Positions 8,844 to 17,655 of a stretch of 64,000 nt of DNA are shown piece after piece; within the stretch, counting starts at the first letter, position 1, and each line of letters starts with the position of its first letter. A program made the translations under genes and the position numbers. This DNA comes from Roseomonas populi (GTDB lineage: Bacteria; Pseudomonadota; Alphaproteobacteria; Acetobacterales; Acetobacteraceae): assembly GCF_024594815.1 (NCBI RefSeq), contig NZ_JANJOU010000008.1, positions 186,001 to 250,000 of the forward strand, given 5' to 3'. Below the pieces are notes generated by a model. The model was not told the DNA's origin. It ran no database searches and saw nothing but the letters and a program-made list of their open reading frames with translations.

Positions 8844-10111
8844 GAGGGACTCCCGAGGCGGTCCATAGCCCAGCGCGCAACGGCGAGGAGATGGCGGTCC
8901 GCATGGCGCGGGGCGACGAGCTGGATACCCACCGGAAGCCCCTTTGGCCCGCGATGCGTGGGCAGGCCGACAGCGGGGCCGTGCAGCAGGGTCCACAGAC
9001 CCTGGAAGCGGGAATCCCCTGTCGAGGCCAGCCCTTCCGGCGCCTCCCCGGCGGCCCCGAGGGTGAGGAGGGCGTTGCAGCCCGCCATGGCCTCCGGGAA
9101 GCGGGCCCGGGCCGCGGCAGCGGCCCCCTGAGCCGCGGCGTAGGCAGCGCGGGGAATGGCGCGCCCCTTCTCCACCGTCGCCGCCAGGCGGCCGCTCAGC
9201 CCGGCGCGGCGATGCTCCCATTCCCAGGCGAGGGCGCGGGAGATCTCGTGGTCGTTGATCGTGACCCGCGCCTCTGTGAGGGCAGCGAAGTCCGGCGGCA
9301 GCGCCACGTCACGAAGGACGGCGCCGGCGGCCTCCAGGCGGCGCGCGGCGTTCTCGACGGCCTCGCGCGCAGCCGGCTCGGCGAGGTCCCATAGGTGGGT
9401 GCGGCAGAGGCCGATCCGAGGCGGCGCGATGTCCGGCAGCGGCTCAGGCCTCTCGGCGGTCAGCACGGCGAGGAAAAGATTTGCGTCCTCGACCGTGCGG
9501 GCCATGAGTCCGATGGTATCGAGGCTGTCCGCCATCAGCTTCATGCCAGGCCGGGCGATGGCACCGTAGCTCGGCTTGAGGCCGACCACGCCGCAGAACG
9601 AGGCGGGGCGGAGGACGGAGCCGCCGGTCTGGGTGCCCAGTGCCAGGGGAACCATGCCCGCCGCCACCGCCGCCGCCGAGCCGGAGGAGGATCCCCCCGG
9701 CGTATGGGCGGGATCGTGCGGGTTGGTGGTGGGGCCGGGCGCGACATAGGCCAGCTCCGCCGTCACCGTCTTGCCGAGCATCACGCCGCCGGCGGCGCGG
9801 GAGAGGGCGACGCAGGCGGCGTCCACGCGCGGCCGGTAACCCTGCCAGATCGGGGAGCCCATCTCCGTCGGCAGGTCGGCGGTGTCGATCACGTCCTTCA
9901 CAGCGAAAGGAACCCCGTTCAGGGGGCCGCGCGAAGGGCCCGCGTCCAGTTCGCGTGCGGCCCGCAGGGCAGCCTCCGCGTCGAGGGCGGCAAAGGCGCG
10001 CACCACCGGCTCGCGCGCGGCGACGGCTTCCAGGCAGGAGCGGGCATAGGCCTCGGCGGTGAGCGTGCCCGCGGAGATCCGCCGCGCGGCCTCGGTCGCG
10101 GTGAGGATCAC
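8840..10111 (-). CDS. amidase, GatA/amidase-signature family
   Basis: At 423 residues it is typical in length for amidase-signature hydrolases. The Ser-cisSer-Lys triad can be placed as K72 (FAVKDV), S141 in the Gly/Ser-rich motif, and nucleophile S165 (TQTGGSVLRPA). Such enzymes hydrolyse carboxamides to acid and ammonia. It overlaps both neighbours by four bases (ATGA upstream, GTGA downstream), so translation is coupled within the hydroxylase operon. GatB and GatC are absent, which argues against a role in Gln-tRNA formation. In context it may cleave an open-chain amide formed after ring opening of an N-heterocycle. Confidence 0.92.
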   Translation of the reverse strand: MILTATEAARRISAGTLTAEAYARSCLEAVAAREPVVRAFAALDAEAALRAARELDAGPSRGPLNGVPFAVKDVIDTADLPTEMGSPIWQGYRPRVDAACVALSRAAGGVMLGKTVTAELAYVAPGPTTNPHDPAHTPGGSSSGSAAAVAAGMVPLALGTQTGGSVLRPASFCGVVGLKPSYGAIARPGMKLMADSLDTIGLMARTVEDANLFLAVLTAERPEPLPDIAPPRIGLCRTHLWDLAEPAAREAVENAARRLEAAGAVLRDVALPPDFAALTEARVTINDHEISRALAWEWEHRRAGLSGRLAATVEKGRAIPRAAYAAAQGAAAAARARFPEAMAGCNALLTLGAAGEAPEGLASTGDSRFQGLWTLLHGPAVGLPTHRGPKGLPVGIQLVAPRHADRHLLAVARWAMDRLGSPS

Positions 10112-12468
10112 GCGGCCGCCGCAGGATCGATGAGGGCCACGATATCCACGGGTGAGAGAGGCACCCTCGTGACATGGGCTCCGAAGGGCGACAGCGCGTC
10201 CTCGATCGCAGCGGCGATCGCGGCCGGGACGGGGATCACGCCGGCCTCGCCGACGCCCTTGATGCCCAGCGGGTTCAGCGGCGTGGGCGACTGCATGTGC
10301 AGGATGCGAACGGGCGGCATCTCCGTGGCGGTAACCAGGAGGTAGTCGGCCAGTGTGGTGGAGGTGGGCTGTGCCTCCTCGTCGTATCGCATGTGCTCGA
10401 ACAGCGCGTTGCCGATGCCGTGGGCGATGCCGCCCATGAGCTGGCCGTCCACGATGCGCGGGTGCAGCGCGTTGCCGCAGTCATGGGAGAAGGTGAGCGC
10501 CAGGATCCGGGCCTCGCCGGTCTCGGCGTCCACCTCCACCTCGGCCACGGCGGTGCCGTTGGCATAGGCCATGGCATCGATCACCACCTCCTCTGCCGCG
10601 ATGAGTCCAGGACCGCGGCCACCGGGGATGGCGAAGCCGGGCGCGCCGGCGACGGCACGGGCGATCTCCGCCAGCATCACCTTCATCTCCGGTACGCCCT
10701 TCACCCGAACGGCGTCGCCCTCGATCTCCAGGTCGCCCTCGTCGGCCTCAAGCAGTCCCGCGGCGACATGCAGCACCTTGTCCTTCACGCGGAGCGCCGC
10801 GACATGGGCGGAGCTGCCCGCCAGCACGGCCTGGCGACTGTTGGAGCCGCCGATCCCCATCGGCGCGGCGGCCGTGTCGCCGGCAATGACGTGGACGCGG
10901 GACATGTCGCCACCAAGATGCTCGGCCACGAGCTGGGCAAGCATGGTGTGGGTGGACTGGCCCATAGCGGCCGCGCCGGTCGCGACGACAATGCGCCCGG
11001 AGGGCTCGATCCGGACGGATACGTGCTCGAAGGGGCCGCGCCCCGTACCCTCGACGTAGTTGGCAACGCCGATGCCGATATGGCGCCCCTCCGCGAGGGC
11101 CGCGCGCTGCCGCTCGGGGAAGGCGTCCCAGCCGGCGGCCTCCAGCGCCATCGCCATGCAGCGCGGGTAGTCGCCGGAATCGAGCACGACCTGCATGCCG
11201 CCGCGGGTCTTCAGCGGCGTGGCGTAGGGCATGCGATCGCCCGGAACGAGATTGCGGCGGCGGATCTCCGCGCGGTCCAGGTTCAGCTCCCGCGCCGCCC
11301 GGTCCAGAAGGCGTTCCATGGCGAAGACGCCCTGGGGCTGGCCGGCGCCGCGCACGGGGGTGACGGGCACCTTGTTCGTCGCCGCGACCTTCATTGCCAC
11401 CCGGAAGGCGGGCACGACATAGGCGAGCGGCATGGCGGAGACCGCGCCCTGCGGCACGTTCACGCCGCGCGCAGTGTAGGCACCGTGGTCATGGATCATC
11501 TGCCCGCGCACGGCGAGGATTCGGCCCTCCCCGTCCGTCGCCAGCTCCACGTCCCAGAGCTGGTCACGCTCCTGCGTGGTGGCGACGAAGTGCTCGGCGC
11601 GGTCCTCGATCCACTTCACGGGGCGGGTGAGGAGGCGCGCGGCGAGGGCGACCACCACCTCCTCCGGGTAGAAGATGAGCTTCGGGCCGAAGCCGCCGCC
11701 CACGTCGGGGGTGACCACCCGGACGCCCTCTTCGGGCAGGCCGAGCAGATCGCACAGCATGCGGCGCGCCGTGTGTGGGGTCTGCGTGCTGCTCCAGACC
11801 GTCAGGCGGTCGTCCAGCGGGTCGTGGCGGGCGAGGACGCCGCGGCACTCCATGGAGTGGCTGCCGCCACGGTGAATGGAAAGGCGCTCGGCGAAGCGGT
11901 GGGGCGCGGTGGCGAAGGCGGCGTCCACGGCGCCGTATTCCAGAGTCAGCTCGGCCGCCAGATTGGAGGCGGCGCCGGAATGGGCGAGCGGGGCGCCGGG
12001 CTCCAGGGCCGCCACGCAATCCGCCACGGCCGGAAGGGGATCGTAATCCACTTCGACCAAGGCAGCAGCGTCTTCCGCGATCGCGCGCGTGTCGGCAATC
12101 ACGACGGCCACGGCTTCCCCGACATGGGTCACCTCCGCATCGGCCAGGACGGGCCGGTGCAGTTCCAGCCGGTAGGCCGGGCTGGGGAGCGCGACGACGA
12201 GCCGCGTGTCCGTCAGGTGCGGCGCGAGCTCCGCAAGGGTGAGCACGGCGTGCACGCCCGGCAGGGCACGGGCGGCGGCGGTGTCGATGCCGCGGATCGC
12301 GGCGTGGGCGTGGGGCGAGCGCAGGAAGGCGGCGTGCAGCAACCCGGGCGGTGCGATGTCGTCCACGTAGCGGCCACGACCGCGGATGAGGGCCGAATCC
12401 TCTACCCGCGGCACGTCGCGGCCGACGAGGCGGCCTGCCCCGGGCTGATGCGGGCTCTGGGCGTTCAT
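10108..12468 (-). CDS. xanthine dehydrogenase-family Mo-cofactor subunit (set A)
   Basis: This 786-residue large subunit of a three-part molybdenum hydroxylase inserts water-derived oxygen into a C-H bond next to a ring nitrogen or into an aldehyde. The N-terminal hammerhead domain (VGRDVPRVEDSALIRGRG start) is followed by the two Mo-pterin domains. The active-site loop reads VRGAGQPQG near residue 377 and the catalytic base is E741 in KGVGEAG. The loop differs from the CO dehydrogenase AYXCSFR signature, so this is not a CO dehydrogenase. It overlaps the [2Fe-2S] gene by four bases, and the order FAD, FeS, Mo is the same as in set B. The substrate is unknown. Confidence 0.95.
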   Translation of the reverse strand: MNAQSPHQPGAGRLVGRDVPRVEDSALIRGRGRYVDDIAPPGLLHAAFLRSPHAHAAIRGIDTAAARALPGVHAVLTLAELAPHLTDTRLVVALPSPAYRLELHRPVLADAEVTHVGEAVAVVIADTRAIAEDAAALVEVDYDPLPAVADCVAALEPGAPLAHSGAASNLAAELTLEYGAVDAAFATAPHRFAERLSIHRGGSHSMECRGVLARHDPLDDRLTVWSSTQTPHTARRMLCDLLGLPEEGVRVVTPDVGGGFGPKLIFYPEEVVVALAARLLTRPVKWIEDRAEHFVATTQERDQLWDVELATDGEGRILAVRGQMIHDHGAYTARGVNVPQGAVSAMPLAYVVPAFRVAMKVAATNKVPVTPVRGAGQPQGVFAMERLLDRAARELNLDRAEIRRRNLVPGDRMPYATPLKTRGGMQVVLDSGDYPRCMAMALEAAGWDAFPERQRAALAEGRHIGIGVANYVEGTGRGPFEHVSVRIEPSGRIVVATGAAAMGQSTHTMLAQLVAEHLGGDMSRVHVIAGDTAAAPMGIGGSNSRQAVLAGSSAHVAALRVKDKVLHVAAGLLEADEGDLEIEGDAVRVKGVPEMKVMLAEIARAVAGAPGFAIPGGRGPGLIAAEEVVIDAMAYANGTAVAEVEVDAETGEARILALTFSHDCGNALHPRIVDGQLMGGIAHGIGNALFEHMRYDEEAQPTSTTLADYLLVTATEMPPVRILHMQSPTPLNPLGIKGVGEAGVIPVPAAIAAAIEDALSPFGAHVTRVPLSPVDIVALIDPAAAA

Positions 12469-12950
12469 GCCGCAGCCTCGCGCATGGCGCGGGCGGCCTC
12501 CATCGTCGCGGCGACGATGCTGTCATAACCCGTGCAGCGGCAAAGATTGCCGGAGATGGCGACGCGCACCTCCTCCTCCGTCGGGTCGGGGCAGTCCCGC
12601 AGGAACTCCTCCAGGGTCGTCAGCATCCCCGGCGTGCAGAAGCCGCACTGCAGGCCGTGGTTGGCGCAGAAGGCGGCCTGGAGCGGGTGCAGCGCCTCGG
12701 GCGAGGGCGCCAGGCCCTCCACCGTCGTCACCGCCCGGTCCTCGGCCTGGACAGCGAGGACGAGGCAGGCGCGGATGGCGCGGCCGTCCAGCAGCACCGT
12801 GCAGGCGCCGCAGACGCCGTGCTCGCAGCCGAGATGCGTGCCGGTCAGGCCGAGCGTACCGCGGAGGAAGTCGCCGAGATGCTGGCGGACAGGCGCCTCC
12901 GCCTCGTGGCGCGTGCCGTTGACGGTGAGCGCGATGCGACGGGTGCTCAT
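12465..12950 (-). CDS. [2Fe-2S] subunit of Mo hydroxylase (set A)
   Basis: At 161 residues it matches CoxS/NdhS-type small subunits. The N-terminal plant-ferredoxin domain binds one cluster through CEHGVCGACTVLLDG. The C-terminal helical domain binds the second through CGFCTPGM and CRCTGY. It passes electrons from the molybdenum centre to the FAD subunit. It overlaps both neighbouring subunit genes by four bases, consistent with stoichiometric synthesis of one complex. There is no signal peptide, so the enzyme is cytoplasmic. Confidence 0.96.
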   Translation of the reverse strand: MSTRRIALTVNGTRHEAEAPVRQHLGDFLRGTLGLTGTHLGCEHGVCGACTVLLDGRAIRACLVLAVQAEDRAVTTVEGLAPSPEALHPLQAAFCANHGLQCGFCTPGMLTTLEEFLRDCPDPTEEEVRVAISGNLCRCTGYDSIVAATMEAARAMREAAA

Positions 12951-13831
12951 GCGAGGCTTCCCTGTCGGGCGGGGGTGGTGGCGCGCGACGCGGCGGCCGC
13001 CAGGGCGCGGCGGGCGAGGGTCGCGGCGAGGCGGCGGCGGTACCAGGCCGGGGCCTGGGGATCGGACATGGCCTCGATGGAACCGCAGGCCGCGGCGGCC
13101 TCGCGGAACAGCGCCTCGGACGGCGCCTGCCCGGCCAGCGCCGCCTCGGCGGTACGCAGGCGCAGCGGGCCGGCGCCGACACCGCCGAGGGTGAGGGAGG
13201 CGCGGGCGATCCGCCCGCCCTCCAGCACCAGCACGGCGGCGGCCGAGGTGATGGCGTAGTCGCCGTGCCTTCGGGCGAACTCCTCGAAGGCGGCGCCGTG
13301 GCCGGCAGGCGGCAGGGGGATGCGGATGGCGGTCAGCATCTCCTCCGGCGCCAGGGAAGGGGTCATGAAGCCGAGCGGAAGGTCGTGGATGGAGAGGTCG
13401 CGGACCCCGGACGGCCCCTGCACATCCAGCACCGCGTCCAGCGCCGTGGCGACCGCCACCAGCTCGGCCGAGGGATCGAGGTTGCAGAGCGATCCGCCGA
13501 TGGTGCCGCGGTTGCGGGTCTGGCGATGGCCGACATGGGTCAACGCCTCGGCCATCAGCGGCAGGTGCGCGCGGACGAGGGGGCTCTCCTCGATGTCGCG
13601 CTGGCGAGTCATGGCGCCAATCCGCAGCGCGCCCCCTTCCGCCGTAATCCCCGCCAGCCCCTCAACGCGATTGAGGTCGATCAGGTGGTCGGGGAAGGCG
13701 ACGCGCATGTTGAGCATCGGCATGAGCGACTGCCCGCCCGCGAGCAGCCGCGCGTTCTCCAGCGTGGCGAGCAGGTGCAACGCCTCCTCGACGCTGCGGG
13801 GATCATGATAGGCGAAGGGGGCGGCCTTCAC
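12947..13831 (-). CDS. FAD-binding subunit of Mo hydroxylase (set A)
   Basis: This 294-residue CoxM-type subunit has the two FAD-contact motifs of the family: LLAGGQSLMPMLNMR near residue 35 and NRGTIGGSLCNLDPSAE near residue 110. The CO-dehydrogenase-flavoprotein C-terminal domain follows. It takes electrons from the [2Fe-2S] subunit and reduces an external acceptor. It overlaps the flanking genes by four bases each. It is clearly diverged from the set B FAD subunit, so the two sets are not a recent duplication. Confidence 0.95.
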   Translation of the reverse strand: MKAAPFAYHDPRSVEEALHLLATLENARLLAGGQSLMPMLNMRVAFPDHLIDLNRVEGLAGITAEGGALRIGAMTRQRDIEESPLVRAHLPLMAEALTHVGHRQTRNRGTIGGSLCNLDPSAELVAVATALDAVLDVQGPSGVRDLSIHDLPLGFMTPSLAPEEMLTAIRIPLPPAGHGAAFEEFARRHGDYAITSAAAVLVLEGGRIARASLTLGGVGAGPLRLRTAEAALAGQAPSEALFREAAAACGSIEAMSDPQAPAWYRRRLAATLARRALAAAASRATTPARQGSLA

Positions 13832-16179
13832 GGTGCCTCCGTCAGCAGGGCACGGAGATGGGCGGGCAGGACGGGCAGCGAGGTGATCGCGCCGGGCCGG
13901 CGCAGGGCATCATCCACGGCGGAGGCGATGCAGGCGCCCGCGCCATTCGTACCTCCCTCCCCCGCGCCCTTCACGCCGAGCGGGTTGAGCGGGCTCGGCG
14001 CGTCCTCGGCGATCAGCACGTCCACCTCCGGCATCTCGGCGATGGTGGGGATGAGATAATCGGCCAGGGTGGTGGAGAGGGGCTGGCCGGAGGGATCGTA
14101 GCGGAACTCCTCCAGCAGCGCGCCGCCGAGGCCCTGGGCGAGGCCGCCGACGATCTGGCCCTCCACCAGCATCGGGTTGATCGCCCGGCCAATGTCGTTG
14201 GCCACGAGGTAGCGCTCTACCGTAACGCCCCCGGTGCCGGCATCGATCCGGATCTGGGCGAGGTGGACGCCGTAGGGATAGGCCATGTGGTCGGACCAGA
14301 ACCAGCGCTCGGCGGTCAGGCCAGGGGTCTGGCCCCGCATGGCCGGGGAGTTGGGGCCCCTGCCCCGCGCGATCTCGGCAAGGGTGAGGCTCGGCCCGGC
14401 CAGGCCGTCGGCGCGCGTCACCACGCCTTCGCGGATCGTCAGCTCGGCGGGGCTGAGCTGGAGGAGCTGTGCGGCGCATTCCAGCGCCATCTCCCGCACC
14501 GCCAGAGCCGCTTGCCAGGTGGCGGAGCCGGACATGACGGTGACACGGGAGGCATGGGCGCCGTTGCCGAACTCGATCCGGTCCGTGCGGCCGCGCACCA
14601 CGCGAATGCGGGAGTAGTCCACGCCCAGCGCCTCCGCGCAGATCTGGGCAAGCGCCGTCTCCACCCCCTGCCCCACCGAGGCGGCGCCGCTGACGACCTC
14701 CACCGCGCCCGTCGCGTCCACCGTGACGCGCACGCCGTCCGAAGGGCCGAGGCCGCTCTTCTCCACGAAGAAGGCGAGGCCGGCGCCGACGCATTCCCCG
14801 GCCGCGCGGCGCGCCGCCAGCTCCTGCTGCATCGCGTCCCAGCCGAAGCGGGCAAGCGCCTTGTCCAGCAGCCCTTCGTAGTCCCCGGAATCGAGCACGA
14901 CATCGGTGCCGAGCGCGTCCAGCGGCCGCGCGTGCGGCATCTCGGCGGCGGCGACGAGGTTGCGGCGCCGGATCTCCACGGGATCGATCCCGAGCCGCGC
15001 GGCGATGGCGTCCATCAGGCGCTCGCGCACGAAGGTGGTCTCGTAGCGGCCGGGGGCGCGGTAGGTGGCGGCCGGGGTCTTGTTGGTCAGGCGAAAATGG
15101 CCGGCGACGCGATAGGCCGGCAGGCGATAGGGCCCGGGCAGCATCCCCGCCGCCAGGTCCGCCACGCGCGCGCCGTGGGTGCGGACATAGGCGCCCTGGT
15201 CGTGGAAGAAGGCGTCGTCGATGCCAAGCAGCCTCCCTTCCGCATCCACCGCTGCGCGGATGCGGTGGCTCTGCTGGCGGGAGTGATTGGTCGCGACCAG
15301 ATGCTCGCGCCGGTCCTCGATCCACTTGACCGGGCGGCGCAGGCGCAGGGCGGCGGCGCAGACCAGCAGGTCCTCCGGGTAGAGTTCCCCGCGCACGCCG
15401 AAGCCGCCACCGACATGGCCCTCGAACAGGTGCACGCCCTGCGGCGGGCGCCCGAGGAGGCGGGCGATCTCGTCGCGGTTCCAGTGCTGCTTCTTCGCGG
15501 TGCCGTGCAACTCCAGCACGTCGTGCGCCGCGTCGTAGCGGGCGATGGCGCCGCGCGTCTCCAGCGGCACGCCAGAGTGGCGGCCCACGGAGAGCTCCAG
15601 CTCCACCACCGCGTGGGCACTGCGGAAGGCGGCGTCGATATCGCCGTACTCCTTGCGGACGACCGTCGGCTCGGTGTCATGGCCGGGGGCGAACTCGCCG
15701 GGGGGTGCGGCGGCGTCCAGCACCACCGGCAGTTCCTCCAGCTCCACCATCACGGTCTCCGCCGCGTCCTCGGCGCGATAGGCATCGTCGGCGAAGACGA
15801 CGGCCACCGGCTCGCCCACGTAGCGCACGCGGTCGCGCGCCAGAACGGGCTGGCAATAGGGCTCCAGCCCCCGCACCTTCGTGGCGCGGAAGGGGATGAG
15901 CGGGATGTCCGCCACGTCGGCGGCGGTCCAGACGGCCACCACCCCCGGCATGGCCCGGGCGGCCTCCGCATCCACGGAAACGATACGGCCATGGGCGATC
16001 TCCGCCCGCACCACGCGCATGTGGAGCTGGCGGGGGAAGTTCACATCGGCAGCGAAGAGGCCTTCGCCGCGCACCAGCGGCAGGTCCTCGATCCGAGTCA
16101 CCGGGCGGCCGACGACGCGGCCGGGCCCGGCGGCCAGGGCGGGGGCATCCTCTCCGGGGCGGGGCGACAAGCCATCCAT
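13828..16179 (-). CDS. xanthine dehydrogenase-family Mo-cofactor subunit (set B)
   Basis: From ATG 16179, which overlaps the upstream FeS gene stop by one base (TGATG), the product is 783 residues; the open frame beyond is a shadow over the FeS gene. The hammerhead domain opens with VVGRPVTRIEDLPLVRGEG, the active-site loop reads YRAPGRYE, and the catalytic base is E741 in KGAGEGG. Its loop differs from set A (RGAGQPQG), so the two hydroxylases probably act on different substrates or positions, for example two successive ring hydroxylations. It lies between the set B FeS gene and the set A FAD gene in one coupled operon. Confidence 0.95.
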   Translation of the reverse strand: MDGLSPRPGEDAPALAAGPGRVVGRPVTRIEDLPLVRGEGLFAADVNFPRQLHMRVVRAEIAHGRIVSVDAEAARAMPGVVAVWTAADVADIPLIPFRATKVRGLEPYCQPVLARDRVRYVGEPVAVVFADDAYRAEDAAETVMVELEELPVVLDAAAPPGEFAPGHDTEPTVVRKEYGDIDAAFRSAHAVVELELSVGRHSGVPLETRGAIARYDAAHDVLELHGTAKKQHWNRDEIARLLGRPPQGVHLFEGHVGGGFGVRGELYPEDLLVCAAALRLRRPVKWIEDRREHLVATNHSRQQSHRIRAAVDAEGRLLGIDDAFFHDQGAYVRTHGARVADLAAGMLPGPYRLPAYRVAGHFRLTNKTPAATYRAPGRYETTFVRERLMDAIAARLGIDPVEIRRRNLVAAAEMPHARPLDALGTDVVLDSGDYEGLLDKALARFGWDAMQQELAARRAAGECVGAGLAFFVEKSGLGPSDGVRVTVDATGAVEVVSGAASVGQGVETALAQICAEALGVDYSRIRVVRGRTDRIEFGNGAHASRVTVMSGSATWQAALAVREMALECAAQLLQLSPAELTIREGVVTRADGLAGPSLTLAEIARGRGPNSPAMRGQTPGLTAERWFWSDHMAYPYGVHLAQIRIDAGTGGVTVERYLVANDIGRAINPMLVEGQIVGGLAQGLGGALLEEFRYDPSGQPLSTTLADYLIPTIAEMPEVDVLIAEDAPSPLNPLGVKGAGEGGTNGAGACIASAVDDALRRPGAITSLPVLPAHLRALLTEAP

Positions 16180-16679
16180 CAGGCCGGCACCTTCTCGCGC
16201 ATCTCGGCCGCCGCGGCGCGGACGGCCTTCACGATGTTGGCATAGCCGGTGCAGCGGCAGATGTTGGAGGAGAGCGCGTCCACCAGCGCTTCGTCGGAGA
16301 TGTCCGGGTCGCGGTCCAGGATCGCGGTACCGAGCATGAGGAAGCCCGGCGTGCAGTAGCCGCATTGCAGCGCGTGGTTGTCGATGAAGGCGCGCTGCAG
16401 CGGGCTGAGCTCGCCGCCCTCGGCCAGGCCCTCCACCGTGCGGATCGCCCGCCCCTGCGCCTGCACGGCGAAGAGAAGGCAGGCGCGCACCGGCTCGCCG
16501 TCCATCAGCACGGTGCAGGCGCCGCAGACGCCGTGCTCGCAGCCGAGATGGGTACCGGTGAGGCCGCAATTATCGCGCAGGGCGTCGGCGAGCGTCCGGC
16601 GGGCCTCCACGCGGATCGCGTGGCGCTCCCCGTTTACGGTGAGGATGACGGCAAGGGTCGCGTCGGGGGCTTCGGTCAT
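16179..16679 (-). CDS. [2Fe-2S] subunit of Mo hydroxylase (set B)
   Basis: The product is 166 residues from ATG 16679, which overlaps the FAD gene stop (ATGA). Both cluster motifs are intact: CEHGVCGACTVLMDG in the ferredoxin domain, then CGYCTPGF and CRCTGY in the helical domain. It is cytoplasmic and carries electrons between the Mo and FAD subunits of set B. It is similar to but distinct from the set A subunit, for example CGYCTPGF against CGFCTPGM. Confidence 0.96.
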   Translation of the reverse strand: MTEAPDATLAVILTVNGERHAIRVEARRTLADALRDNCGLTGTHLGCEHGVCGACTVLMDGEPVRACLLFAVQAQGRAIRTVEGLAEGGELSPLQRAFIDNHALQCGYCTPGFLMLGTAILDRDPDISDEALVDALSSNICRCTGYANIVKAVRAAAAEMREKVPA

Positions 16680-17533
16680 GGCAGTTCGATCCCGGCGGCA
16701 TCGGCCAGAGCGCGGCGGATCACCGTCTCCGCGAGGGCCGGGCGGGTTGGGTCGTCGTCGGTGGGCAGGAGGGTGGCGCGGGCCTCGGCTGCGGCCTGGC
16801 GCAGCAGGTCGGCCGTGGGGGCGCGATTGGTCAGCAGGGCTTCGGCCTCCGGCAGGCGACGCGGCCGGTCCTCCACGGCGCCGATCCCGATCCGGGCGGC
16901 GGCGATCGTGCCGGCGCGCATCTCCAGCACCGCGAGCGAGGCAGCCTGGGCGTAGTCGCCGGCGCGGCGGCTGAACTCGTGGAAGCCCCAGCGGGTGCCC
17001 TCCGGCAGAACGGGCAGGTGCAGCCCGGCCAGCAGCTCGTCCGGTTCCAGCGCCGTGGTCATGAAGCCCTGGAAGAAATCCTCCGCCGCGATCATGCGAT
17101 CCCCGCGCATGCTGCGGGCCAGCATCGCCCCGCCGAGCGTCGCGGCGACGAGGCACCACTCCGATGCCGGATCGGCGTTCGCCAGGCTGCCGCAGACCGT
17201 GCCACGCGTGCGGATCGGCAGGTGGGCGATGTGGCCACGCACCTTGTCCAGCAGGGCGCCGAGCGGGCCCGGCACGCTCTCCCGCCGGATCATGGCGTGA
17301 CGGACCAGCGGACCGACGCGGAGCTGGCCGTCCCCGACCTCCAGCCGGTCGAGGCCGGGCAGCCCGTTGATGTCGATCAGGTGCGAAGGGCGGGCAACAC
17401 GGAGCGCCATGGCGGGAACGAGGCTCTGGCCGCCCGCCAGGATCCGCCCCTCCTCCGGGGCCAGTTCCGCCAGCAGCGCCAGCGCTTCCGCTTCGGTCCG
17501 CGGGGCGTGGTAGTGGAAGGGGGGCGGCTTCAT
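16676..17533 (-). CDS. FAD-binding subunit of Mo hydroxylase (set B), first gene of the operon
   Basis: ATG 17533 gives 285 residues beginning MKPPPFHYHAP, the usual start of CoxM-type subunits; a TTG at 17560 would add nine Gly-rich residues. FAD motifs are ILAGGQSLVPAMALR and RTRGTVCGSLANADPASE. It is the first gene of the eight-gene minus-strand operon ending with the decarboxylase. About 70 bases upstream lies the 26-base palindrome overlapping a TTGACG/TTAATG promoter, so expression is probably repressed by the GntR protein encoded just beyond it. Confidence 0.94.
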   Translation of the reverse strand: MKPPPFHYHAPRTEAEALALLAELAPEEGRILAGGQSLVPAMALRVARPSHLIDINGLPGLDRLEVGDGQLRVGPLVRHAMIRRESVPGPLGALLDKVRGHIAHLPIRTRGTVCGSLANADPASEWCLVAATLGGAMLARSMRGDRMIAAEDFFQGFMTTALEPDELLAGLHLPVLPEGTRWGFHEFSRRAGDYAQAASLAVLEMRAGTIAAARIGIGAVEDRPRRLPEAEALLTNRAPTADLLRQAAAEARATLLPTDDDPTRPALAETVIRRALADAAGIELP

Positions 17534-17602
17534 GCGGCCGGCCCCGCCTCCTGGTGCCAAGGTTTGGCCATGGGCTCCTCCGGGCCCGACGGAGGGCCAC
17601 TT

Positions 17603-17628
17603 CGCCTTAATGTCCTGACATTAAGGCG
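17603..17628. promoter_or_regulatory. GntR operator, hydroxylase operon
   Basis: This perfect palindrome has twelve-base arms CGCCTTAATGTC and GACATTAAGGCG around CT. It is the longest of the three copies. It overlaps the predicted -10 box of the operon promoter, so a bound protein would block polymerase. Confidence 0.85.
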
Positions 17629-17648
17629 AGGCCCTCGGCGCGCGTCAA
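17619..17648 (-). promoter_or_regulatory. predicted sigma-70 promoter, hydroxylase operon
   Basis: Reading the minus strand, -35 TTGACG (17648-17643) is separated by 18 bases from -10 TTAATG (17624-17619). The spacing and the -10 sequence are identical to the promoter at 18577-18606. The -10 box lies inside the operator palindrome. Confidence 0.65.
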
Positions 17649-17655
17649 GCGAAAC

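Noticed and set aside
8840-10111. Glu-tRNA(Gln) amidotransferase GatA
   Set aside because: No GatB or GatC nearby, and the gene is embedded in a catabolic operon.
10174-12528. 784-codon plus-strand frame over the Mo-subunit gene
   Set aside because: It is a GC-rich antisense shadow rich in His, Gly and Arg; the minus strand carries intact Mo hydroxylase motifs.
13858-16245. 795-codon plus-strand frame over the set B Mo-subunit
   Set aside because: Same kind of antisense shadow; no conserved motif.
10108-17533. CO dehydrogenase (CoxMSL)
   Set aside because: Neither large subunit has the AYXCSFR active-site loop.
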